Source of the DNA: Archilochus colubris
Lineage: Eukaryota > Chordata > Aves > Apodiformes > Trochilidae
NCBI GenBank assembly: GCA_023079485.1
Contig: CM041115.1
Span: 47,396,156 to 47,460,155 of the forward strand
Length of the DNA: 64,000 nucleotides
Direction: 5' to 3'
This document shows positions 1 to 11,844 of the stretch, piece by piece. Made by a program: the position numbers and the translations under genes. The notes under the pieces were generated by a model. The model had not been told where the DNA came from and did not search any database. It worked only from the letters and a program-made list of their open reading frames with translations. How positions within the stretch are numbered: position 1 is the stretch's first letter; each line of letters starts with the position of its first letter.

Positions 1-660
1 AGGCTCGCCATGAACCAGCAGTGAGCTCTGGTAGCCAAGAGGGCCAATGCCATTTTGGGATGCATTAAGAAGAGGTTGGCCATCAGGTTGAAGGAGGTTA
101 TCCTCCCCCTCCACTCTGCTCTGGTGAGGCCTCACCTGGAGTATTGTGTGCCATTCTGGGCTCTCCAGTTCAAGAAGAACAAAGAATTACTGGAGAGAGT
201 GCAGCACAGGCCCACTAAGATGATTAAGGGAGTGGACCATCTGTCCTGTGAGGAAAGGCTAAGAGAGCCTAGGTTTTTAATCTTACAGAAAAGGAGGCTG
301 AGGGACAAAAGGAGGCTGAGGGGGGATCTTATCAATGTTTATAAATATCTGAAGTGTGGGTGTCAGGAGGATGGGTCCAGACTCCATAGACAGAAAAAAG
401 GGTAATGGACACAAAATGGCACACAAGAGATTTAAATTAAATACGAGAAAATAATTCTTCACCCTGAGGGTAACACAACACTGGAATAGATTGTCCCGTG
501 AAGTTGTGGAGTTTCCATGCCTGGAGACATTCAAGACCCACCTGAATGTATTCCTTCCAAATCAGCTCTAGGGGATCCTTCTCTAGCAGGGGCACTGGAC
601 TAGATGATCCTCAGAGGTCCCTTCCAACCCTTTCCCATTCTGTGATTTTGTGATTCTGTG
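1..660 (+). mobile_element. CR1 LINE, 3' part of ORF2 plus 3' end
   Basis: This is a 5'-truncated CR1 non-LTR retrotransposon, and the window begins inside it. The first 405 bases encode the C-terminal part of the CR1 ORF2 reverse transcriptase. The frame at 55-405 shows the family signature [16 protein letters not shown], then a KMIKGVDHLS..ERLRE block and a DLINVYKYLKCG block. A TGA at 22-24 in the same frame, where CR1 normally has a Cys codon, and later frame loss show that the copy is dead. From about 410 to 635 follows the usual 3' region, with GGTCCCTTCCAACCC near its end. The copy ends in imperfect copies of the ATTCTGTG octamer (about 637-660), the hallmark CR1 3' terminus. Strand and family are clear. 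The subfamily is not assigned. Confidence 0.93.
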
Positions 661-671
661 AATCCACATGT

Positions 672-1345
672 TTCTTGTTCTGGAGAATACTCCCCAGTAC
701 AAGAAAGAGCAACCAATACTGGAGACTGTACAGCCTCTCTGGGCAATCTGTTCTTTTACCCTGTACCCAGAATGGTTTTTTTCCTCTTATCTATTCTGAA
801 CCTCTCTTGTCTTACTGTCTGTTGTCTCTCATCCTCTCAGCATGCACCACCATGATTGGCCCAGGATCATCTAGGTGCTGAAAGAGTGCTACTAGTTTTG
901 CCTGAAACCTTAACTTTTTCATGTGGACATGCAAGATTCTTCTAATAGTTCAGCTGCTCGAGGCCAAAGATCACCCTGGTGAATCTACATGGAACTCAAT
1001 CTAGTTAACTCATTTCTTTCATGTTCTGGAGGCCCAACAGTGGGCACTGTTTTCTATGTATGGTCCAAGAACTGCTGCATAGAAGAATAATTACTTCCCT
1101 TGATTTTACTCTGTTGATACAATCCAGGATGCTGTTGTCCATCTCACATGTCTTCTTTGCAGAGGTGCTCACAGTTAGAACACATCTCTGGGGTTGCAAG
1201 GGGTTCCTCCTTTTGAGGCAGAGAAATTTGCATTCATCCTTGCTGAAATTAATGAAGTTCTTCTTGGCATGTTCTCCTAGTCTGTGTGGGTCTTTCTAGA
1301 CTGTTCCTCAAGGACAGTGTGTCCACTGGATTGCCCTGAAATATA
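672..1345 (-). mobile_element. Old CR1 LINE fragment (antisense)
   Basis: A diverged CR1 copy in antisense orientation. Recognisable blocks on the + strand, in order, are GCCTCTCTGGGCAAxCTGTTC (about 734-752), a degenerate 'CCAGGATGCTGTTGxCC' block (about 1,123-1,140), and a 'TTCCTCC..GAGGCA....TTGCATTCATCCTTGCTGAAATTAATGAAG' counterpart of the CR1 primer-domain region (about 1,204-1,260). Many substitutions and small indels separate these blocks, so it is clearly older than the copy at 1-660. No terminal octamer is visible at its 3' (left) end. It starts within about 12 bp of the end of the neighbouring CR1, so the two lie tail to tail. Both ends are approximate. Confidence 0.7.
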
Positions 1346-3857
1346 TTACTTAGCTTCTGACATGGAGCTAGGCAAAACTGAGGCCACCAATGCTCAGCAC
1401 TGTCTAGTGCATTGCTTCTTATTTTATCAGTTTTTTTCAGGCTGTATTAACATTTAGATGCAGCATGTATTTTTTAATGGCTAGTCAAACTATGTGCAAT
1501 TTTACCACTTCTTGCTTTCTGACCTTTTCCACTCCTTCCTATCACAGCTGCACTACAGCTAGTCCCATTGTAGACCTTACATTTTAAATGCTGCATCAAG
1601 AACCTTTTATGTTTATTTGACTGTGAGATGTCTAGCAGACATTGGGTCAGCCTGTGAACTCTCTGTTGACATTATTGAACCCTTATTCATAGAGTTAGTG
1701 TTACTGGTTTCAAAGTCTGAAGAATTGGCATGTCAGGGATTTGATCCTGTCAGTCTCTGTTCTTGCAGACAGTTCATTCTTTCAGCTGTGAACTCAAAGG
1801 TCATATCTCAAATATGACAGGCTGGATACAGTCCTTTACAAAAAGTAACCAAAAAACCTCCCACATTCCAGGGGATGGAGGCCTTTTCAAGGCCAACTGC
1901 TGAAGAATGTGGTTTTTCCAAGGTCAGTTTCAATCCTGGTGAGGAAAAAGTGGTGGAAGGTAACTGGCGGATGGGAAACTTAGAATTTCAAGTGGTGGGG
2001 AGTGCTTTGTCCAGCATCCATTGAGCAGTGAGCAGCTTGAGCCAGATATCATCATTGTGAATCCTCATCAGAATGGACTTTCAGCACAGAAGTGGTATGA
2101 GAATTTCTAGATTTTTTCCTAAAAAATAACTATTTTAAGAGAAACAGCGTTTTGATTCCTTGAAAATATTCAACAGAAATAAAATTAATTTTGTATTTCT
2201 GCAGATATTTAACAAATACTACAGTGTTGCCCAGTATATGAGCAGAACACTGGTTTCTTCTCTACAGGTGAAACATGATGACTGCTTTATCTGCATGCTG
2301 AACTTACTTATATTACAGAATTAAATTCTAGAGATTCTCCTAGATAGCTGTGTTATCAAATATATCCTGGAGTACCCTACCCGTAGACTCTCTAGTATAG
2401 TAATATTTTCTCTAAGCCAACAACATATGCCTCAATTTATTACACAATACAGATTTTCTGCTCTCTGTTATTATCCCATATTGAGAAGTGGGAAAGCAGT
2501 CAGTAAAAGATGTAATTCTGCTGAGAATATCTTAACAGTAGGTGTGCTCACATTGAAAACAGTGAAAAGAATATCACTGTAAATTAAACTAGTTTTAAAA
2601 TAATTAGTTCAAGTAACAGTGTAGCCACCATAGGATGTGAAACAGCCATGGAGAAAGGTATTTAAAGGTTTGCTGCCACTTCACCATGGATCCATACAAT
2701 GGCATTTAACACTGCTCCATCATCTCTCTGTATTCACTGTGGTGACTCACTTTAGGAGAGCATATAGTGTTCACAGGGTAAGGTACAACCACCTGGTACA
2801 TAGACAGCAGGTCTCAGAACCTGGACAGACAGACTTGTGTTTTAGTGGAGCAATCAAAAGGGCAGATGAAGGATATTTTTTCTCACCTCAATAAGTGGAA
2901 GAAAGATTTGTCATTATTTTCAGACAGCCACAAGAGCAAGATATTGAAGTGGCTTCTCCACAACTATGGTAGACTTGTCATTTATGTCCTCATAGTTTCA
3001 TAATTTCTTCAAAGAGATTTCCTATCTTGGGCATTATAACATAATTTCCAGAATCTAGTGCCTGTATATGACACCAAAATCTGTGCCTTTTCCAGAATTA
3101 CCATTTCTTCAAATACTTAGCTGCATTACTGACATTAGGTCTTTTTGTAAGTAGTGAAAAAATGACAGCAAATTCTCACTCAAAGTGAATTCCCACTCTG
3201 AGTTAATTTGCACTTTCAATCACATCCTTGCAGGTAGTCTATTTAATACAAGAAACTGTCCCCTGCTCTTCAGTGGTTGAGAAATCTGCAATGTAACTTT
3301 ACCACTTTTGACTTTTTATTGTGTCCTGTGTTAGAGGACTCATGAAGATTCACTGCAAATGCAGAGAAAGGAAATTTATTTTTATATCCTTATTAGGTGT
3401 ATTTGTAATACCTAACTAGCAGAGCTGAGCACTTTCTCATCTGTCCTACTGGCCAATTGTAAGTGCAGTGTCTATGTGCTTTCTCAGTAGCAGAGCGTGG
3501 GTGCTGAAAGAGCAATGTTATGCTTAGTAGCACTGTGCAAAGAATTATTTCCACAGTAGTGTGATGAGTTTGTCTCAGAATTTGGCAGGGGGGTTTATTT
3601 CAGTACATTGTCTTTGGATTGCTATAATTAGAGTTCAGAGAGTAGTTTTGTTCAGAGCTTTTCCAGTGATTTATGACTTCCCAAAACCCACTTTCTTCAT
3701 CAACTGTTTTTCTACTTGTTTTTCGTAAAAGGTAATTATTTTAAGGGGAAAACTGGGAGAGACTCCATATAAATCATTTGAGTTATGTGAGCATAAGCAA
3801 ATAAAAATTTATGCATCCCCTTACTTCTTTAGAATTACCACTGATTTTGCTATGTTA

Positions 3858-3888
<31 letters not shown>

Positions 3889-6481
3889 AAATAAATAAAG
3901 GGAGGTGAAGAAAAGGCAAATTGCATGTCATTAGCAAAAACTCAACTCTTCTGTATGGTAGCTCAGCCTCCATACAAATAAGGACTACAAAATCTTCTCA
4001 TCTCTCTTAAGATAGGACTAATGATCACTAATGCAAAAAATTTAAAAAACCTCCAATAAAAACTCACATCAGATCCCATCACAAAACTGATAAAAGAGCA
4101 CAATAAAAGTATATTTGTATAGTTAGTAGAAGCATATGATTAAGTATGGATGCCCAGAAGAAGAAAAGGTAGAAGAGGCATAAAAAATGCCTTTTTAAAA
4201 AAGTAAACCAAGAGTTAATAACTGAGAAATCTAGAACCCATGAAGGTCTTCAACTAAATTATTTTTCTGTGTCAATTTATGGAAATGAAGTCTGGAAATC
4301 CACTATAGTAATAGATAGACCTCTAGATGCATTGAAAGGAAGTATCTGAGAGAAACAATAGTATAAAATGGAGCAAGTTCATTACAGGACAGGACCAGTC
4401 AAAAATATCATCTTTCCTATTTTGCTTAAGTAGAAGAAGATAGAAGTATCTGGGATCTGGTTTGAAAATGGTAGATAAACTACAAGGCACTTCAAGTAGA
4501 TGAGCCTGAATGAAGGAAACCTAATATAAAAAAATCAGTGAGGAAGAAAACTAGCAATGAAGAGGAAGTGATACGAGCAGTCCACCTGCAAAACAGTTTT
4601 GTTAATGCCCCCAAAGTAGTATAACTTACATAATATAAAAATACAATACAACAATACTCCCTTGGAAACCTGGAAACAGTTCAAATTCTCATTTAGTTTT
4701 TCATATTTATTTTAATTTATGTATTCTTTCATGTTACTTGTGTGGGTTTTCTTGCATATGGCTTCCACTTTTTGAGCCAAGTATTGAAATGAATGCCATT
4801 TATGAGCTATGGAAAATTTTAATAACTGGACGCTCAGTACTGTCAACAGAACATAACTAATTATATTAGTAATAACTGTATTGAGCCTGTGCTTTCATGA
4901 TCCAAAGTCATGTGTTAAGAAACCTTGAACATATTCTTTGCTGAAAAGCTGATTAGACCTGAACTTCTGGTAAGATGTTAAATACTCTCAGCTTCTAATA
5001 AAAGGCATGAGATTTTACACAGTCATTGATTATGAAGCCAGACTGTACCCTTGTAGTTATTTTGACTATCTTCACCCTGTAGGCTGTGAGTCTTTCTTTA
5101 ATTGCTTGCTGTGCAAACTTGAGTGTATCTTCAGAACAATGTCTGACATTGTCTGGACAATGTCAAGGATGGAAATCCCATCCTAGTTTTCTTAAGTTGC
5201 TCCAACCATTAATTATTCTGCTTGTTAAAATATTATGCCTATTTACCTAATATTATTTAGTCTGAAGTTTTGGGCTTTGGTTCATCTTGTATCCATGTCT
5301 GGCACCATTAATCAGATCATACCCCTTTCTTCCTGTCTGCTGAGAGCTTGATCTTTTGTGGGCTTTCATGAAAAGATGTGGTTTTTGACATTGTAAGGTC
5401 TTTTAGGCATGTTCTCTCTTTTTTTAAAGCACTGATGTACATGAAAGGCACAATATTCATGTTTCTGCAGAAACTTTTCCCAGGCAGTCCATACCATCGC
5501 CCATGTGTAGTTAAAAAACTTAATTTTCTATTGGAACAGAAGCAATTGCTTGATTTCTGACTTCTCATCCAGAACTCTAAAACTCTTCTGTGTTATATCA
5601 CTGATAAAAATAATCCTATTTTGTATAGGCTATTTAAAAAAAATGTTTTAGAATATGAAAAATGTTCTGTTTAAATAGCTTATGATCAGCGTAGTTTTTA
5701 GTGTGTTTATTTAAATGGGACAACCACTCAATAGGACTACACTGAAAAAAAGGGGGGAAGCTGTCTATATTTTAATGAGGTTTAGGGCAATGCTTACATG
5801 AAAATCATAATTGTATTCCAACCTTTCCAAATATCACCATGTTAATATTCAGTATGTCTTAAAATTTAAGAGTCACATTACTAAAATCTTAACCTTTGTA
5901 TATACAACTTAGCAAAATGACATATTTATGCTTGTTTTATTTACTAGTGTTTAAAGACAAGTGCTTAATTTAATCTGCATTGGTAATCAGCAGTTATTTC
6001 ACTGTAATGACAGCTTGTGTTCAGATTTCAGTAGCTTTTTGTTTGAAAGCATCATAAAGAGAAATGTAATGGTTACAAGAATCTCTATGATAGAACATAC
6101 AAATATGTGGGTTTTTTTGGGAAGACTCTTCTGTAGCACAGTTCTTGTTGTACCTGATAGCAGCTCAGATTAATATTTATCTACATATAAGAGATAGTAT
6201 ATTCTCAAATTTGTTTTTGAATAACCAGCTGCTTAGGTTTTGTCCCTGCTGACCCAGATGAGAAATGATTTGTGAGACTGTCCAACACTTCTCTTGATGT
6301 GATTTCTCTAGGAAAACAGACAGCCTGGATTATAATACAGCTACAATAAATAACTTTTAAGATTACTAAATGCAAAGAAGCTGGATCAAGGCCTTGGTAA
6401 AAGCCCAAGTAAAAGATGCGAATCACTGGCTTAAATATATTTCAAATATTTGATTGCATGTCACATAAATAATGAATGAGG
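1346..6481. other. No recognised gene or repeat (5.1 kb)
   Basis: AT-rich noncoding sequence. I see no exon-like frames with flanking splice signals, no CpG enrichment and no repeat family that I can name. The only structured parts are the AAAT/AAT simple repeat at 3,856-3,899 and scattered short A or T runs. It could contain very old, unrecognisable transposon remains. Confidence 0.6.
3856..3899. repeat. (AAAT)n/(AAT)n simple repeat
   Basis: Short interrupted microsatellite. About four AAAT units run into AAT units, then an A run, then further AAAT units. Confidence 0.85.
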
Positions 6482-6650
6482 TTTGAAGGGGTCTATGGAG
6501 AGCATAGAGTCCAAACCCCAGCTCAAAATAGGGTCATCTAGAGCAGTCTGCTCAGTCAGGTTAAAAGTACCTCCACAGACAGGGAGTCCACAACCTCGTT
6601 GGTTAGTTGTTGCAGGATTTGACCAACTTCACAGTAAAAAGGAGATTGGT
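6482..6650 (-). mobile_element. CR1 LINE 3' fragment (antisense)
   Basis: A short antisense piece of the CR1 3' region. On the + strand one sees a degenerate 'GGTTTGAAGGGGTCTxTGGAG', then 'AGGGTCATCTAGAGCAGxCTGCTCAG', then 'GGGAGTCCACAACCTC', then 'TTTGACCAACTTCACAGTAAAAAG'. These match the order of the standard CR1 3' end read in reverse. It has no octamer tail and many substitutions, so it is an old copy. Confidence 0.75.
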
Positions 6651-8359
6651 TGTTTATTCATTTGTTTGTTTTGTTTTTAATAAAATAGACTGCTTTGTGC
6701 TTGTTTATTGATTTGATAGGTTCTTTGTTTTCTTAATGGTAGTGATGGAAGTAGCTCATCTTGCTAAAGAGAACTGGAAAAGATCTCAGGAGATAGATTT
6801 TAGCATTTCCTGGCTCCAAAGCAAGATAAATTCTGTTGAAATTGTTCCTGGTAGATATTTGTGTAAGCAAAAAGTTCTTTCAGAAGTCTTCCACTTATGA
6901 TGGTTTTCAATCTTAGGCAATATATCCCAGTGCTTCACTGTCTTACCTCTGAGAAACTTCTCTTGATACTTCAGGAGCTGTCCCTTTCTGTGGTTAATAC
7001 TTCTTGTCTGTTTCACAAAGGCTATTGGAGAAACTTCTACTTCTCTGTGAGGAAAATTTTTGCGTATTTTAAGCCTGTTTTCCTGATTCTGTCAACTTTC
7101 TCTCAATTATATCAATCCAGTTCTGTTTTCCCTCCAAAGACCCCAGTCATCCAAGATCCTCTTCTTTATTTTCCAAATGAATCACTCCTTTCTTAGGTAC
7201 TATGTGGCATGTAAAAAAAATGCTCCAGCTGAAGCCATACTGGCAGTAGGTAGAGTGACTTTTTCAACTGTCCTGCACTTAAGACTTTGTTATAGCCTTT
7301 ATGTGGATGTATTTCACGTGCAACTAATGAATGTGAGTTTAGATTTAATTTGGGCAATGTAAAATAAAAATGTACGTGCTTGTGTATGCAGAATGCCTGC
7401 TACACTGTGTAAATGCAGTTTAAGGGATTTTCATAATTTCCAGAATTGATAAATGGCTTATGATTTATATATATTAAAACTTAGAAAAGGTACTGGTATT
7501 CAAAAGTTATTTAAACTTCAAAACGTCTGAGGTCCAGTGTTTTCTTGGGAACTGTGTGGTGGAAGGCTGGTTGCTCAGTCATGCTTACACCTCTTTGAAG
7601 ATTAAGCACAAAACTTCCTTGTGCAATTAATCAGAAAGTAAAGATTTGCTTAGAAACTGAGACCAACAAGAGTCTCAGGAAAAAACAAATAAATTCACAA
7701 ACTATCAAACTAACTAACTAGCAACAAACAACAAAAGCCCCCACATTCTGAGGTACCCATTTCTTGGTGTTATATATCTCAGGCTTTTACAGAAGCAGTA
7801 ATAAAGAACAGTTTAGTAGAAAGATTTCTAGCTTTAAAATGTGACATTTAGATGTTTTCAGAGCAGACTAAGAAAATTCATTGGATTCAACTTTTTTTTC
7901 TGAAAAACAGGCAACCTTTGATTCACTAATGCTATATAACTAAAAATCATAGTCTGACTCTTTTCCTTTCTCAAAATCCTATGGAGTTATTTTTCAGTAC
8001 AGATCACAGCTCTGAAATGTCTAATTTCTTCATTTTCTATTTCTGAAAAAAAATAATCTTCACACTAGTGTGTTTGCCATAAAAAAATTACAGATATACA
8101 AAAATTAAGAGGCATTTTTGAGGATGCACTGAAAGCACAAAACACAGTGGAAAATAGAACTAAGACAAACTAGGCAGGTTGTAATGACAAATGAAAAACA
8201 CAGGGAAAACAACATGTTATGATTAAAAAACTCACTCTCTTTGTTCCTGCACTTCACATTCTTGATTCTTAGTGGAGCAGAAAGGCATCCAGTAGGTAAA
8301 TGCCTTGTTGCACACCTGATCTAATGTGCAATGCTTTGTCTTTAATAACTAGTTGATTC
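6651..8359. other. No recognised gene or repeat (1.7 kb)
   Basis: AT-rich noncoding sequence with no feature that I can support. Reading frames are short, and their translations resemble nothing I know. Confidence 0.55.
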
Positions 8360-8678
8360 ACTTTGAAGAATGAAGACAGCAGGGGACAGGTGGACAAAGC
8401 TGGGAGCATGAAATCATCTTTGCCAACAAGTGAGGAAGACTTTTATCAATCTAGGTTTGCTGGTGAGTGATGACCAGATTCTGAAGAGAAGGGTAGAGAG
8501 GTACGAGCAGCTGTAAGGAAGTGGCTGGAGGCAGGATAGAGGCTCTCATATTTCTGCTCAGAAAGCAGTGTTATTGGAGGCCTACCCCAGACACTTGTAC
8601 ATCAATAGCATGGGAAACACCTAGGAAAAGTCCAGCTGCAGTGACAGAGCAATGATCCCATTGGGATCACAGAGACAT
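8360..8678 (+). mobile_element. CR1 LINE, start of endonuclease region (left half, split by LTR)
   Basis: This is the sense-strand part of CR1 around the start of ORF2, where the apurinic-like endonuclease begins. Recognisable blocks are 'TTTGCTGGTGAGTGATG' (8,456-8,472), 'GGGTAGAGAGGTACGAGCAG' (8,491-8,510), 'CAGACACTTGTACATCAATA' (8,588-8,607) and 'ATTGGGATCACAGAGACA' (8,660-8,677). The last encodes the conserved I-G-I-T-E-T motif, whose Glu belongs to the endonuclease active site. Directly after it the CR1 is interrupted by a solo LTR and resumes at 9,216. It is diverged and carries indels, so it is not functional. Confidence 0.85.
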
Positions 8679-9215
8679 AGTCCTGGCTGCAGCTGAGAAA
8701 GAACTGATTTTCTTCTCAGTAGTTTAGGATTTCATATGGGATTTGATGTAAAAAGAATGTTGATAATATACTGATATTTTTAGTTATTGCCAAGAAATCA
8801 AGAACTTTTCAAATTCCCATGCTTTGCAGGGGCAGAAGAAGCTGGGAAGGAGGGTAGCCAGAATAGCTGATCCAAACTGACCAAAGGGATATTCCATACC
8901 ATAGGATGTCATGCTCAGTACAAAAAGCTGGAGGAAGAAGGAAGTGGGGAGTATATTGGGATGTACAGTGTTTTGTCCTCCCTGCTTGCTTGGAGATGGG
9001 TAGACATCTGCCTGCCAATGAGGAGTACTGAATGAATTCCTTGTTTTGCTTTGCTTTGCTTAGTACATACAGCTTTTGCTTTAACTGTTAAGCTGTCTTC
9101 ATCTCAACCCACAAGTTTTCTCACTTGTACTCTTCCTATTCTCTCCCCCACCCCCTATGGGGGAGAGAGCAGGCACCTGTGGTGCTCAGTTGCCAGCTGG
9201 GGTTAAACTATGATA
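8679..9215 (+). mobile_element. Solo LTR, avian ERVL-like, nested in CR1
   Basis: A 537-bp solitary LTR in sense orientation. It starts AGTCCTGGCTGCAGCTGAGA, from an ancestral TGTCCTGG end. It ends GGTTAAACTATGATA, from an ancestral ...CACGACA end. Internal landmarks are the U3 block ATTCCATACCATAGGATG (8,891-8,908) followed by TCATGCTCAGT, a decayed TATA position after it, a GCTGTCTTCATCTCAACCCA block near the poly(A) region (9,092-9,111), and a short GGGGGAGAG inverted pair. The flanks are GACAT (8,674-8,678) and GACAC (9,216-9,220), a 5-bp target duplication with one change. The CR1 on both sides joins across it in register. I place it with avian ERVL-type LTRs from remembered consensus and the 5-bp duplication. 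No internal retroviral genes remain, so it arose by LTR-LTR recombination. Confidence 0.87.
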
Positions 9216-9800
9216 GACACAGTGAGACAGTTAACTTGAATAAGAGTGTTGTGATGAATGTACATGGAGTCATTAAGTAGGAAAGATCAGGATGGAGGCA
9301 AAAAGAAGGAGTTGGTGTTTACACAAAGTCACAAAGCTCAAAGCATCTTGAATGTGCACCTTCATGGGTAAAGGAGCATCAAAGAGAAAGCAAGAGTAAC
9401 TTCATTGTGAGTGTCAGCTACGTGCCACCTGATAGCAAGAAGCAAATGAAGCTTTCTTTGCATACTGGAAGAAATCTCATAAGTGCAGACCCTGATTATA
9501 ATGAGCTACTCCAATAGAAGCTTCTTTAATATGTACTGAAAGGTGTCTGGGTAGAATCAATCTGGGAGATTCCTGGAGTGTATTTAATATAGTTTCTTGG
9601 TGGGCAAACTAACTAGGGGACATGGTCTACTTAATCTTTTACTTTCAGGAAGAATTGTTTGGGAGTTTGAAGGTCACAGCAGACTTAGCTTTAGCCACTT
9701 TGAAATAGTAGGAGATATGGAGACCAAGTGAGCAAAATTAACAGCAGAATAGCAAACATGGACTTCAGGAGAGCTGAAACGTGATGGCTTAAAGACTTAC
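9216..9800 (+). mobile_element. CR1 LINE, endonuclease region (right half)
   Basis: Continuation of the CR1 interrupted at 8,678. Blocks recognisable in order are the 'GTGAGACAG' start (the GGTGGGACAG of CR1), 'GTGAGTGTCAGCTACGTGCC' (9,408-9,427, the G-V-C-Y-R-P-P endonuclease motif with substitutions), 'AAGCTTTCTTTGCATACTGG' (9,449-9,468), 'GCAGACCCTGATTATAATG' (9,485-9,503), 'ATTCCTGGAGTGTATTTAAT' (9,570-9,589) and 'GACTTCAGGAGAGC' near the right end. The fragment stops before the reverse transcriptase domain and has no 3' tail. It therefore lost its 3' part by deletion or by a later rearrangement, which is unusual for CR1, whose copies normally keep the 3' end. Confidence 0.85.
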
Positions 9801-11844
9801 TGAGTTAGTGTGCTACCAAGCACCAATTGTCTGTGAGCTCATTTGTTCTGTTTGTCTGTGTCTAATTCACCAGACAGACAATTAGAGCTAAAGCTTTAGA
9901 TTCATGCTCCTTCACAGTTCCTTTTGCAATTGAATATATATCCACCAAACACAAAACCTCTTTTAAACTCCTTTATTTATTCCTTTTTTCTGATTGCAGC
10001 AAGTAATTTCATTATTTATTTTTAGATTTTATTTTCTTAAAATCATTTAAAGCCCTATGTGGAAAGGAGATCCGAATTCTTGAAATTGATTTTCTAGTTG
10101 CAAATCACATGTGCGTTGCATAATGAAATGTCACTGACGAATGAATGAGGAGGTCAATAGGTGAATGTAGAAATGAAGTGCTATAATCCCGAGGAAACCA
10201 CACAGTGAATTTTCTTGGTTAATGAGATGTCATATATGCTTTGATCCAATCTAATTTTTCTCCAGAAACTTTTCTCATGCAATGATATCAATAAAACCTC
10301 ATTTAAAAGCCACATGCATTTTCTCTTTCTTTCCTGGTCTCTAATTTGTATTTGAGAAGCTGAGGCAATGGGAACTTAGAAGGTAAGGTAGTTAAGAGTA
10401 GAAGCAGAAGAAGTTCAGGCCTCATCATTCTGTATAGATCAGAGATCTTGCAATCAGACTTTCAAGTGTGCATAGGGCAACTTTGCAGTCTTCTGCTATC
10501 ATAGTCTCCATTTGTGCTGGTGCTGCACTCCTGAAAACTGTAGCCTCAATTTTAAATTCCCTGAGGTTTAACTCACAGGTTAGTTGCTCTTTCTCCCTGT
10601 ACATTTCTTTGGGAATGTCAGATTCATGTAGACATGGTATTCACAAAGACATTGTGCTAATGTGTCAAGAATATCATAAGGATAATGTACAGACCTCTGC
10701 TCAAGCTACATTTCTAGGAGAAAGGTTTATATCCAGACACATTTCAAGAAATTTCAAGACAGCTCTTCCAGCTTCTAAATAAATGCTCTATTTTACAGTA
10801 GGGGATGACAAGCAGAGTATTGTGCCTCTTTTGCTGTGGGACAGTCTGAGGAGAAAGGAGTTTGTATCTGATGAAAAAGATGAAATCCTGTGTATTATAG
10901 ATGTTGATAAAATATTCACTGTGTTAGCAGGTTTGACTGAGTGTTTTGTCAAGGAGAAGCCTAATAAATATCAAGTTCAGTGTTCCTTCTGCAGGCTGAT
11001 AGAAAGAACCTTTTGAGAACACTTAGTGCCTGGGAATCTGACTCAACCCAGATCATGTCCAGCAACCAAGGTAGGTAAAACCAAATTTTATTAAATGCAG
11101 TGTTTTCATTAGTACAGACTGAAGAGATTTAAGCCTGTTTGGTTTAAATATATTTCATCCAATGCAACGGTGAAATGCAAGGTGAAGTTACTATAACCAA
11201 AGAAATAACAAAAGCTAGCTGATGACATGAACCTGGTAGAAATGTCTCAGGCAACCAGTAGAAGTAACATCACTATGTACTCAATTTAGATGAGAAATAT
11301 CTGGTAAATCAATACTAAAGTATGTAAGATAGGACAATGTTGTTTCTAAATACCATAATATATTCCTTCAGCTAGCCTGGGTTAGAGTAGACAAATAACA
11401 GTCTTAGTTTTAATCATACAGCATATTAAAAGCAAGCTGAAAATCATTCTGCAGTATTTGGAGTGTGCTCAATAGTGAGCATATCACCAGTTAGGTATCC
11501 ATCAGCTATCTGCTTCAGAATCCCAGCTGTTGTCTCAATGCAGCACTATGGTACCTTGTCTATATTATTGATGACTGCTGCTAGCTTTGAACTCTCTTCA
11601 CATTCTGTTGTGCAACCAGCACGTACTCAGTTCTGCCCATATTGTGACTGATGTCTTTAGGCACTTGACTATGGCATCTCAAAACGAAAGAGAACAATGT
11701 TCAGTTCCAGATGAGAATTTAATTTTTAAAAAGTATTTATAAGTTACATCAAAACTGCTAAAAATACTCAGTTTTAGTAAGGCTTGTGACAACAACACCC
11801 ACAGTATTATAATTTGAAAGCTGAGAAAATATGTCTCAATGAGT
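9801..11844. other. No recognised gene or repeat (2.0 kb)
   Basis: AT-rich noncoding sequence. A frame at 10,468-11,016 is open for about 183 codons apart from one TAA, but it has no recognisable domain. It is at the level expected by chance in 64 kb of AT-rich DNA. Confidence 0.55.

Noticed and set aside
10468..11016. About 183 codons open except for one TAA
   Set aside because: No recognisable domain or splice context. A run of this kind is expected about once by chance in 64 kb of six-frame AT-rich sequence.
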